DNA of 5,391 nt from Prevotellaceae bacterium (GTDB lineage Bacteria; Bacteroidota; Bacteroidia; Bacteroidales; UBA932), in contig JAITHX010000125.1 of NCBI GenBank assembly GCA_031279735.1, forward strand, positions 1 through 5,391. The letters are read 5' to 3'. A program made the translations under genes and the position numbers. The notes under the pieces were generated by a model that searched no databases, was not told the origin of the DNA, and was given only the letters and a program-made list of their open reading frames with translations. Numbering within the stretch: the stretch's first letter is position 1; each line of letters starts with the position of its first letter. Below, one piece after another: positions 1-5,391 of this stretch.

Positions 1-45
1 CAGTCGGGTTCTTGCTGCAAACCCTTGTTTGATTTTATGTGTCAT
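1..45 (-). CDS. Possible 5' end of a divergent gene, product unknown (partial)
   Basis: On the minus strand an ATG at 45-43 opens a frame that stays open to the window edge, reading MTHKIKQGFAARTRL. The bases before the start are very A-rich, as is common before Bacteroidota start codons, and no strong Shine-Dalgarno sequence is visible. Only 15 codons are present, so neither the product nor even the reality of the gene can be settled. In its favour are its position opposite a well-supported operon and the AT-rich gap of about 200 bases between the two starts, which looks like a divergent control region. A chance open frame of this length is common, so confidence is low. Confidence 0.35.
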   Translation of the reverse strand, partial: MTHKIKQGFAARTRL

Positions 46-124
46 TTTTTAATTGCTTTTATGTTAAGCTGCAAATTATCCGGCATATCACGAATAAATG
101 GCGATGCAAGTTAGTAAAAATTTA

Positions 125-136
125 TCTCTTAAGAGA
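125..136. promoter_or_regulatory. Perfect 12-bp palindrome, possible operator
   Basis: TCTCTTAAGAGA is identical to its own reverse complement and has no central spacer. It lies about 55 bases upstream of the proposed -33 element and is followed by an A-rich run. A dimeric regulator could bind here, but the palindrome is short and there is only one copy in the window, so its role is a guess. Confidence 0.3.
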
Positions 137-151
137 AGGAAACAAAAAAAC

Positions 152-184
152 ATAATTATTTTACAACTATTTTATAACTACTTT
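152..184 (+). repeat. Three tandem 11-bp units (array A)
   Basis: Three adjacent 11-mers read ATAATTATTTT (152-162), ACAACTATTTT (163-173) and ATAACTACTTT (174-184), giving a consensus close to ATAACTATTTT. Each unit differs from that consensus at one position. The array ends five bases before the proposed -33 element, and an 11-bp period is close to one helical turn, so all units would face the same side of the DNA. A second array with the same unit lies at 5237-5269. Binding by a regulator is inferred; AT-rich upstream DNA can also produce weak periodicity by chance. Confidence 0.55.
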
Positions 185-189
185 ATGTG

Positions 190-221
190 ATTGCAGCATC
201 TTTTAGCCTCCAGTACCTTTG
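190..221 (+). promoter_or_regulatory. Bacteroides-type promoter of the receptor operon
   Basis: TACCTTTG at 214-221 fits the Bacteroidota sigma-ABfr -7 consensus TAnnTTTG exactly. ATTG at 190-193 is a partial match to the -33 TTTG and lies 20 bases upstream of it, within the usual 19-21 spacing. Transcription would begin near 227-230, leaving an untranslated leader of only about 15 bases before the GTG at 244. No other good promoter lies inside the three-gene operon, whose gaps are only 3 and 8 bases, so this probably drives all three genes. Confidence 0.55.
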
Positions 222-233
222 CGGCGATTAAAA

Positions 234-238
234 AGAGG
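234..238 (+). promoter_or_regulatory. Shine-Dalgarno sequence that sets the GTG start
   Basis: AGAGG lies five bases upstream of the GTG at 244-246. A TAA stop at 229-231 closes the same frame, and no ATG lies between it and the GTG, so the GTG is the only credible start. Strong Shine-Dalgarno matches are unusual in Bacteroidota. The same AGAGGT string precedes the third gene of this operon, although with a shorter gap. Confidence 0.55.
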
Positions 239-243
239 TTATA

Positions 244-2655
244 GTGATAAAAAAAGGTCTTTTGGTTATTGGGATATTGTTCGGATTCGGATTCACTGCC
301 GCCGGCGCGGTCAAATCCACCGTAAGCGGCATTGTGAGGCATGAGAATGGCAAGCCCGTTGAATTTGTGATAGTATCGGTTGGAGAACTGAGTCAGTCGT
401 CCGTGACAAACGAAAAAGGGGAGTACTCGCTGATTCTTCCTCCGGGCGAGCATCTGATTCGCTTTTCCCATTTGAACTTTGTGACTCGGGAACAGGCTGT
501 TTCCCTGTCGTCGGACGGGAGGGCGACGGTCGATGTAGTGCTGGAAGAGGAGGTGAGATCGCTTCAGGAAGTGACCGTCAGCGCCATGAGCGAAAAGAGG
601 GAACTTGAAACCAAAGGATTTACCGTCAATGTAATCGAAGTGCAGAAAACAGCGTTGCAGTCGGTCAGGACAAACGAACTGCTCGACCGTACCGCAGGCG
701 TGCGAGTGCGACAGAGCGGCGGAATGGGTTCTGCGACAAACTACAATCTGAACGGCATGTCGGGCAGTTCCGTAAAAGTTTTTATAGACGGAATACCCGT
801 CTCCACTTATGGCGCTTCGTTTAGCCTCAACAGTATTCCGCCCTCGCTGATAGAGCGGATAGAGATCTACAAGGGCGTTATTCCAGCGTATCTGTCGGAC
901 GATGCGCTTGGCGGAGCAATTAACGTAGTCCTGAAAAAGGGAATACGGAACAATATCGACGCTTCCGTCCTGTACGGCTCCTTTAATACACAGCAGGTGA
1001 ACTTCAACGCCCTGTTCAGGGAGAAAAAGACGGGATTTACCGTAAAGGCTTCCGGTTTCTACAATTATTCCGACAACGACTATGAGGTTTACGGCAAATT
1101 CGTGCGCAACATACTGCCCAACGGCAGATACGATTACGTCCGCGCCCGCAGGTTTAACGACGCCTACCGTTCGTTCGGCGGGCAGGTGGAAGCGGGCTTT
1201 ACGGGCGTCAGGTGGGCAGACCGTTTTTATTTGAGCTACAACGGCTCCGACGATTACAACGAGATACAGCACGGCACATACATGTCCGTTCCCTACAAGG
1301 GAAGGTTCACGAAGTCGAGTGCAAACGTATTCGGTGTGAATTACAGGAAGAACGACTTCATTGCGCGCGGACTGGAATTTACGCTGAACGGCATGCACAG
1401 CCGTCGCAGGGAGGTTGTTACGGATACCGTCAGGTGGAACTATAACTGGTTCGGAGAAATCAGCTTGGGCTTGGACGGCAAACCTATCCTCCGTCCAAAC
1501 GGCGCACAGCAGGGCGCGCCTACAATTAATCACATCAACAGATACATAACCACGTTCCGCGCCGGATTGAATTACGAACTCGGTCGCGGTCACAAGATTA
1601 TCCTTAACCATATTTTTTATGCCGTCGATAGGACGCAGCAGGATTTCATGCGATCGGAAGCGGAAAGGAATTTCGTAGGAACGAGGGATTTGCATAAAAA
1701 CATCACTTCGCTGGCATACGAAATAAAGACTGGAAAACTGACCGGCACTCTCTTCGGAAAACACTACCGGCAGCGGATAGAGAAAATGGAGCCGGTGCTG
1801 CAAACGGTGGAAAGCCAGAGCGTCAGAGTAGAGGAGCGCGTCGATAGCCGGAAGGACGCGACGGGCTTCGGTCTGGCGGCGTCGTGGCAAGTTTTGCCGA
1901 AGCTGCTGTTGCTTGCGTCGGCGGAGAGGGCGGTGCGGATGCCTTCCGAAGGGGAAGTATTCGGCAGTCCGGGCGAGAATATCGTGGAAAACACGAGTTT
2001 GCGCGCCGAGATAAGCGACAATCTGAACATCGGGTTCAAGGCGGGCGCATTTTCCGTTGCCGAACATAAACTGGAGGCGTCGGCATCGATATTCATACGC
2101 GACACGAAAGATAAAATCGTGCAGCGCATCAATCCGCGCCTGAACGACGCCGTACAGACCGATCCTTTCGAGAATCTCGGAAAAACGAAATCCAAAGGAT
2201 TTGAAGCGGAACTGAATTACACCTTCGGTAAAAACCTGCATATTGCGCTAAACATGTCGCGGTTCAATTCGACATTCAACATTCGCCACGATCCCAACGG
2301 GCGCGAATACGATTATTTCGACAAACAGCTGCCGAACGAACCGTTTTTCACCCTCAACGGAATGGCGCGCTACACGCTGCACGACGTTCTGCAAAAGGGC
2401 GCATCGCTCAACCTGTCGTATAATTGCGGGTTCGTGGAAAGTTTCTACACCACATGGCTGGAAACGGAGGATTTTAAAGTTCCGCGCCAGTTCGTTCAGG
2501 ATGCGGGCGCGAGCTATGTCTTTCCGAATAAGAAGATTGCCGCGAGTTTCGACGTCAAGAACATATTCGACAGGCAGGTTTACGACAACTTCGCAGTACA
2601 GAAACAGGGACGGGCGTTTTACCTCAAGTTAAGTTACACGATTAATAATTTCTGA
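244..2655 (+). CDS. TonB-dependent outer-membrane receptor, probable siderophore/iron-type (XusA-like)
   Basis: This 803-residue protein is an outer-membrane gated channel that imports a ligand using TonB-ExbBD energy. Residues 1-22 look like a signal peptide, with likely cleavage after AGA. About 25-105 is a carboxypeptidase-regulatory-like beta-sandwich, typical of Bacteroidota receptors. A TonB-box-like EVTV lies at 109-112. The plug spans about 120-232 and includes the signatures VFIDGIPV (179-186), IERIEIYKG (203-211) and LGGAINVV (222-229). The rest is a beta-barrel with many aromatic-rich strands, ending in YTINNF with the terminal Phe expected of outer-membrane barrels. Length is normal and the frame is intact. 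No SusD-like partner follows, which argues against glycan uptake. The lipoprotein starts three bases after the stop, matching the XusA-XusB order. The receptor call is firm; the ligand (ferric siderophore or haem-like) is inferred from neighbours. Confidence 0.95.
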   Translation: MIKKGLLVIGILFGFGFTAAGAVKSTVSGIVRHENGKPVEFVIVSVGELSQSSVTNEKGEYSLILPPGEHLIRFSHLNFVTREQAVSLSSDGRATVDVVLEEEVRSLQEVTVSAMSEKRELETKGFTVNVIEVQKTALQSVRTNELLDRTAGVRVRQSGGMGSATNYNLNGMSGSSVKVFIDGIPVSTYGASFSLNSIPPSLIERIEIYKGVIPAYLSDDALGGAINVVLKKGIRNNIDASVLYGSFNTQQVNFNALFREKKTGFTVKASGFYNYSDNDYEVYGKFVRNILPNGRYDYVRARRFNDAYRSFGGQVEAGFTGVRWADRFYLSYNGSDDYNEIQHGTYMSVPYKGRFTKSSANVFGVNYRKNDFIARGLEFTLNGMHSRRREVVTDTVRWNYNWFGEISLGLDGKPILRPNGAQQGAPTINHINRYITTFRAGLNYELGRGHKIILNHIFYAVDRTQQDFMRSEAERNFVGTRDLHKNITSLAYEIKTGKLTGTLFGKHYRQRIEKMEPVLQTVESQSVRVEERVDSRKDATGFGLAASWQVLPKLLLLASAERAVRMPSEGEVFGSPGENIVENTSLRAEISDNLNIGFKAGAFSVAEHKLEASASIFIRDTKDKIVQRINPRLNDAVQTDPFENLGKTKSKGFEAELNYTFGKNLHIALNMSRFNSTFNIRHDPNGREYDYFDKQLPNEPFFTLNGMARYTLHDVLQKGASLNLSYNCGFVESFYTTWLETEDFKVPRQFVQDAGASYVFPNKKIAASFDVKNIFDRQVYDNFAVQKQGRAFYLKLSYTINNF

Positions 2656-2658
2656 ATA

Positions 2659-4008
2659 ATGAATAATTTCAACAAAGTGAATATGAAAAAAAATGTTTTG
2701 AACGTTTTGACGTTTGTCGCGACGGCTGCAGCCCTCGCGTTTGCCGGGTGCAGCAGCAAGGATGATCCCGCGCCCGAACCGGTGGATCCCGACGCCGACC
2801 GGTGGATAACCGTTGCCGGCGCGCTGATGGGCACGAATCCGGGCGACGGAAACGGAGGAACGATGGTCTATGCCGTCGGCAAGGCTAACGCCAAAGATTC
2901 GACCTACGCAGTGGACGTGTACAGCAACGGATTCCCCGTGAAATCGAACCGCACCGCGCGCCTGCAATCTTCGGCTGATGGAAACACGCTTTTCAACATC
3001 GCCTATACGGGCGACAACGGCGGCGAATTTTCACGCTACAAGGTGAATGGCGGAAAAAACTACGTGCAGGAGGACGTGTCGGTGAATATTTCCCAGTATG
3101 CGGGAACCTCGCCGCGCTGGGCAAAGCTGTTCGACGGGGATAAGACGGGTATTGCCGTGAACGTGACCGCTCCTACGGCAAACAACGCTTCGGACGCCGC
3201 GAAGCCCTTCGAGTACTATCGCGGAACGGCAACAGTGCTTGCGCTTGACTTGCAGGCGGTGTTGATTCGCGGATACAGGCAGTACCAAATTCCGCTCGCC
3301 CGTGAAGAAGAGCTGCTCGGACACAGCATTTTCCGTCTGGACGCGCCGGTACTGAACAAGGCGGGCGACAAACTGCTTATCGGAACGTGGATGCAAAAAC
3401 GCAATCCTTCGACCGGCGCAACGGAAAGCGCCTTTACCCGTTTGGGTTCCAAAACCGTAGTGGTCGATTATCCTTCGCTGGAGAATCCGAGAGTGATTAG
3501 CTCGACAGTCGGATTCGGCGACAACAGCGGATACCGCAGTTTCAACAGTTTCCTTGCCGAAGACGGAACGATTTATCAAGCCACGCAGCGCGATTCGAAG
3601 GGTTCGCATATCCTAAAGATCAACGCGAACAACGAGTACGACAATTCGTACACATTCAGTCTGAATTCGGCGCTGGGCGTTCAGGGGGCGTATGTGGACT
3701 GCTGGAGATATGCGGGCGACGGCAAGGCTGTTGTGCTGTACACTCAGGAAGGCTCGTCGCAGGGCTACGCGGCTTACGTTGACCTGATAGCGAAAACGGC
3801 TGTCAAAGTGACGGGAATAGCCTACGACAGCGATTTGAATTTCGGACAGTATCAAGGCGTTTTGGTTAGCGGCGACGAGGTTTACATTGCGGTGACTCCG
3901 GTCGGGAAGGACGGCAACATCTACATCCTGAACAGCAAAACGGGCAGCGTTGCCAAAGGCGCGAAATTGGTGAACAGAGCGGGTAACCATTATATCGGAA
4001 TTTTCTGA
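2659..4008 (+). CDS. Surface lipoprotein, DUF4374/XusB-like probable siderophore-binding protein
   Basis: This 449-residue protein is a lipoprotein: a basic start, a hydrophobic stretch, then FAGC with the lipidated cysteine at residue 31. SSKDD follows the cysteine and resembles the acidic export signal that sends Bacteroidota lipoproteins to the cell surface. An acidic, Pro-rich linker reaches about residue 46. The remainder is beta-rich with repeated G-[DN]-containing strand-turn segments, such as EDGTIYQATQ, GDEVYIAVTP and GNIYILNSKTG, suggesting a beta-propeller. I judge it DUF4374-like from overall pattern and from its place between a TonB-dependent receptor and a membrane reductase, as in B. 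thetaiotaomicron xusABC, where XusB binds enterobactin. Methionine 9 (base 2683) may be the true start because it opens a standard MKKN signal peptide; neither start has a clear Shine-Dalgarno sequence. The lipoprotein call is strong; the family and ligand are less certain. Confidence 0.85.
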   Translation: MNNFNKVNMKKNVLNVLTFVATAAALAFAGCSSKDDPAPEPVDPDADRWITVAGALMGTNPGDGNGGTMVYAVGKANAKDSTYAVDVYSNGFPVKSNRTARLQSSADGNTLFNIAYTGDNGGEFSRYKVNGGKNYVQEDVSVNISQYAGTSPRWAKLFDGDKTGIAVNVTAPTANNASDAAKPFEYYRGTATVLALDLQAVLIRGYRQYQIPLAREEELLGHSIFRLDAPVLNKAGDKLLIGTWMQKRNPSTGATESAFTRLGSKTVVVDYPSLENPRVISSTVGFGDNSGYRSFNSFLAEDGTIYQATQRDSKGSHILKINANNEYDNSYTFSLNSALGVQGAYVDCWRYAGDGKAVVLYTQEGSSQGYAAYVDLIAKTAVKVTGIAYDSDLNFGQYQGVLVSGDEVYIAVTPVGKDGNIYILNSKTGSVAKGAKLVNRAGNHYIGIF

Positions 4009-4016
4009 CAGAGGTC

Positions 4017-5012
4017 ATGATTAAGCTGTTAATCGAGTTCATACAGTTTCTGTATTCCACCCTGCCGCTGATAACGTCCACCGGTGTTTTCGCGTTGCTT
4101 GCCGTCCTGCTGTCGAAGTCGATAAAACGTCATGCAACCGCGTATTACATTGCGCTGTCGGCGCCATGTCTTATGGTTGCCGTTCCATTCGTTGTCCGAA
4201 TGTTTGACGTCGAGACGTTTAATTTCATCGGCATCCCGTTTTTGGGCGGCATCCTGCGGGATTACATTCATATAGGAACGCTGGGTTTCCCGCTGCTGAT
4301 AATAATCATGTACGTTGGCGCGCTAAACCCCAAGAATCGCCATGTAAAGAAACTTTTAGTCATACGCAAGGAACTGTCCGTCATATCGGGCTTCCCCGTG
4401 TTGACACATTCCTTGATTCGCGTTTTCAACAACTTTCCGAACGCGCTCCGTTTTTTCACCGACAACGACGAATACATGGCAAGCACGAAAGTGACCAGCG
4501 TAACGGGCGCAGCCATAACGAATTTCAGCTTCGTACTGGGAATACTGATGCTGGCGATATTCATTCCGCTGTGGGTTACGTCCTTCGATTTTGTCCGCAA
4601 GCGCATGGGAAACGCGAGCTGGAAGAAACTGCAAAGATGGGCTTACGTTCTGTATGCCATGCTATTTATCCACGCCATGGGAATACAGACGGGTTTTTTG
4701 CTGAATCCAAGAAACAGAGACATACCGAAACAGGAGCAAGCGGCTGAAAGAATTGCGCCGAACAGCGAAAATACTGGAGTGCGGCGAAATGCGGAAAGAC
4801 CCGAACGCAGAGGCGGAAGTACGGCGGAAACGGACGATAGGCGCGCCGCTCAAACCGAACCGGCAAGACCGGCAAGAAGCGGACATGCGCGAAGTATCGG
4901 TTTCTCCGACATTAAATTCAGTCACGCCACCCAGCGATACATTCACATAGCGTCTCTTCTTCTGATTTTCGGTTCATATCTGTACCTTCGACTAAAAAGG
5001 GTTATACGATAG
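4017..5012 (+). CDS. Polytopic inner-membrane protein, ferric reductase/MsrQ-like haem-b domain
   Basis: This 331-residue protein has about seven hydrophobic segments, near residues 12-33, 42-61, 82-103, 119-137, 168-189, 204-228 and 308-325. The pattern RKELSVISGF..LTH (117-131) and later W-x(15)-MG-x(3)-WKKLQRWAY-x(7)-HAMG (186-222) resembles the ferric-reductase-like transmembrane domain of MsrQ/YedZ, where membrane histidines hold haem b. Candidate ligands are H131 and H219, with H85 also within a membrane segment. No FAD/NADPH-binding domain follows, so electrons would come from quinol or a partner. Residues 230-305 form a hydrophilic Arg/Glu/Ala/Pro-rich loop before the last helix. The gene starts eight bases after the lipoprotein stop, with AGAGG just upstream (4010-4014). 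The context suggests reduction of imported ferric iron; this is inferred. A role in methionine sulfoxide repair is less likely because no msrP gene is adjacent. Confidence 0.75.
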   Translation: MIKLLIEFIQFLYSTLPLITSTGVFALLAVLLSKSIKRHATAYYIALSAPCLMVAVPFVVRMFDVETFNFIGIPFLGGILRDYIHIGTLGFPLLIIIMYVGALNPKNRHVKKLLVIRKELSVISGFPVLTHSLIRVFNNFPNALRFFTDNDEYMASTKVTSVTGAAITNFSFVLGILMLAIFIPLWVTSFDFVRKRMGNASWKKLQRWAYVLYAMLFIHAMGIQTGFLLNPRNRDIPKQEQAAERIAPNSENTGVRRNAERPERRGGSTAETDDRRAAQTEPARPARSGHARSIGFSDIKFSHATQRYIHIASLLLIFGSYLYLRLKRVIR

Positions 5013-5022
5013 TTTATTTAAG

Positions 5023-5119
5023 CACGCAGATGACATGGATTTAACTGATTTACGCGGATTTCGATCCGCGTAAATCAGTTAAAATCCGTGTCATCCGCGT
5101 TATCTGTGTCATCCGTGTG
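5023..5119. repeat. Intergenic palindromic element made of 9-bp units, with strong hairpin
   Basis: Bases 5040-5059 pair perfectly with 5064-5083 around a TTCG loop, giving a 20-bp stem. Skipping one base (A5084 or its neighbour) lets the arms pair further. The whole element is built of a 9-mer and its complement. On the left are CACGCAGAT (5023-5031), GACATGGAT (5032-5040), a 10-base spacer and TACGCGGAT (5051-5059). On the right are ATCCGCGTA (5064-5072), a complementary 10-base spacer, one extra A and four more units. The element starts 10 bases after the operon's last stop, so its transcript could end or protect the operon mRNA. There is no U-run after the stem, so it is not a canonical intrinsic terminator. 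Repeats of this ATCCGYGT kind are, from memory, scattered in many bacterial genomes. Confidence 0.8.
5084..5119 (+). repeat. Four tandem 9-bp units inside the palindromic element
   Basis: The right arm carries ATCCGTGTC, ATCCGCGTT, ATCTGTGTC and ATCCGTGTG back to back, with consensus ATCCGTGTC. The left arm has only two matching units outside its spacer, so the right arm is two units (18 bases) longer. This could reflect slippage or unequal exchange within the array. Either the first two or the last two units of the right arm can pair with the left arm. Confidence 0.75.
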
Positions 5120-5159
5120 CTAAAAATCTAAAGGGAGCAACAGGCATAGAAATTTTTCG

Positions 5160-5167
5160 TACTTTTG
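5160..5167 (+). promoter_or_regulatory. Promoter -7 element, probably for thiamine diphosphokinase
   Basis: TACTTTTG matches TAnnTTTG exactly, and the following CACTCC is, from memory, a common continuation at Bacteroidales promoters. No TTG is seen 19-21 bases upstream, so the -33 half is missing or weak. Transcription would begin near 5173, leaving about 100 bases of leader before the start codon at 5273. That leader shows no TPP-riboswitch signature such as CTGAGA with a downstream GATAATGCCAG-like stretch. Confidence 0.5.
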
Positions 5168-5236
5168 CACTCCGAAATTAATAGTGTGTATAAACAGTTT
5201 AAATGCTACGATCAAGTCCAATAGACGAACAACTTG

Positions 5237-5269
5237 ATAACTATTGTATAACAACCGTATAACTATTTT
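5237..5269 (+). repeat. Three tandem 11-bp units (array B)
   Basis: Three adjacent 11-mers read ATAACTATTGT (5237-5247), ATAACAACCGT (5248-5258) and ATAACTATTTT (5259-5269). All three begin ATAAC. CGAACAACTTG just upstream (5226-5236) may be a decayed fourth unit. The array ends three bases before the thiamine diphosphokinase ATG and replaces any Shine-Dalgarno sequence there. The unit is the same as in array A at 152-184. If transcription starts near 5173 the array is in the mRNA leader; otherwise it could be a DNA binding site. Confidence 0.6.
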
Positions 5270-5272
5270 GTA

Positions 5273-5391
5273 ATGAACAAACTTATTTCTTTTAATTATT
5301 CAACGGTGGTGCTGTGCAACGGGAGTTTTCCCGAACATCGTATTCCGCTGGGAGTGTTGAACGGCGCGGAGAAAATAGTGTGCTGCGACGG
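5273..5391 (+). CDS. Thiamine diphosphokinase, N-terminal part (cut by window end)
   Basis: The first 39 complete codons read as a protein beginning MNKLISFNYSTVVLCNGSFP and continuing with IPLGVLNGAEKIVCCDG. The pattern of a beta-strand, NG-x-FP, and CCDG about 20 residues later matches the N-terminal catalytic domain of Bacteroidota thiamine pyrophosphokinases, which move pyrophosphate from ATP to thiamine to make the cofactor TPP in the cytoplasm. Asp39 of the CDG motif is the conserved acidic position. The family is usually a little over 200 residues, so roughly a fifth is present. The ATG at 5273 is the natural start because the conserved strand begins a few residues after it. It has its own promoter-like element at 5160 and a long gap from the upstream operon, so it is probably a separate transcription unit not functionally linked to iron uptake. 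Confidence 0.85.
   Translation, partial: MNKLISFNYSTVVLCNGSFPEHRIPLGVLNGAEKIVCCD

Larger units (their letters stand above)
46..243. promoter_or_regulatory. AT-rich control region upstream of the receptor operon
   Basis: This stretch is clearly more AT-rich than the flanking coding DNA and holds no convincing gene. From left to right it contains a perfect 12-bp palindrome, three tandem 11-bp units, a Bacteroides-type promoter and a Shine-Dalgarno sequence; each is listed separately. I saw no Fur-box-like 19-mer, although the operon downstream looks like an iron-uptake system, and no riboswitch-like structure. If the minus-strand frame ending at 45 is real, this is a shared divergent control region. 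No good TAnnTTTG element was found for the minus strand. Confidence 0.6.

Noticed and set aside
72..79. A minus-strand promoter element (reads ATAATTTG) for the divergent frame
   Set aside because: It misses the TA of TAnnTTTG, and the nearest upstream TTG is about 27 bases away, outside the usual spacing.
178..2241. A 687-codon open frame on the minus strand, antisense to the receptor gene
   Set aside because: It is codon-aligned with the receptor, so it stays open simply because the receptor avoids TTA, CTA and TCA codons there. Its translation is rich in Arg, His and Cys with no recognisable domain, while the plus-strand reading has every feature of a TonB-dependent receptor.
3031..3609. 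A 192-codon minus-strand open frame opposite the lipoprotein gene
   Set aside because: It has the same codon-aligned shadow relationship as the larger antisense frame, with no domain and no start signals.
4753..4950. A 65-codon plus-strand frame inside the third gene
   Set aside because: It overlaps the charged loop of the membrane protein and has no ribosome site. The main frame continues to a proper final membrane helix.
5040..5090. The 20-bp hairpin as a classical Rho-independent terminator
   Set aside because: No run of T follows the stem on either strand, and the pairing extends beyond the core into the 9-bp array. A role in termination or mRNA stability remains possible but is not shown.
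5203..5262. A 19-codon leader-peptide candidate before thiamine diphosphokinase (MLRSSPIDEQLDNYCITTV)
   Set aside because: There is no Shine-Dalgarno sequence, no run of regulatory codons and no attenuator-like hairpin after it. Its second half is explained by the 11-bp repeats.
5168..5272. A TPP riboswitch in the thiamine diphosphokinase leader
   Set aside because: None of the conserved thi-box strings was found, and the region is AT-rich with direct rather than inverted repeats.

Overview
The window reads as chromosomal DNA of a member of the Bacteroidota, most likely order Bacteroidales. The evidence is a TonB-dependent receptor with an N-terminal carboxypeptidase-regulatory-like domain, a Bacteroidales-type lipoprotein whose signal cysteine is followed by an acidic surface-export signal, two promoter -7 elements fitting TAnnTTTG, and a terminal gene starting like Bacteroidales thiamine diphosphokinases. 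I could not place it to genus.

Layout. Positions 1-45 could be the first 15 codons of a minus-strand gene cut by the window edge. Positions 46-243 are an AT-rich, apparently divergent control region with a perfect 12-bp palindrome, three tandem 11-bp units, a Bacteroides-type promoter and a Shine-Dalgarno sequence. Positions 244-5012 hold a tight three-gene plus-strand operon with gaps of 3 and 8 bases: an outer-membrane TonB-dependent receptor, a probable surface lipoprotein of DUF4374/XusB type, and an inner-membrane protein resembling the ferric-reductase/MsrQ (YedZ) haem-b fold. Positions 5013-5272 contain an elaborate palindrome built from 9-bp units, a second promoter-like element and a second array of three 11-bp units. 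Thiamine diphosphokinase starts at 5273 and runs off the window.

How the genes may work together. The order receptor, lipoprotein, inner-membrane protein matches the xenosiderophore utilisation system XusABC described in Bacteroides thetaiotaomicron. In that model the lipoprotein captures a ferric siderophore (or haem-like ligand) at the cell surface, the TonB-dependent receptor imports it into the periplasm, and the inner-membrane partner handles or reduces the iron. Here the third protein looks like a haem-b membrane reductase rather than a PepSY-type protein, so this may be a variant system. The ligand and the reductase activity are inferred.

The most unusual non-coding features are the two 11-bp tandem arrays (152-184 and 5237-5269), which share the consensus ATAACTATTTT and lie about 5 kb apart upstream of two different transcription units, and the 9-bp-unit palindrome at 5023-5119.
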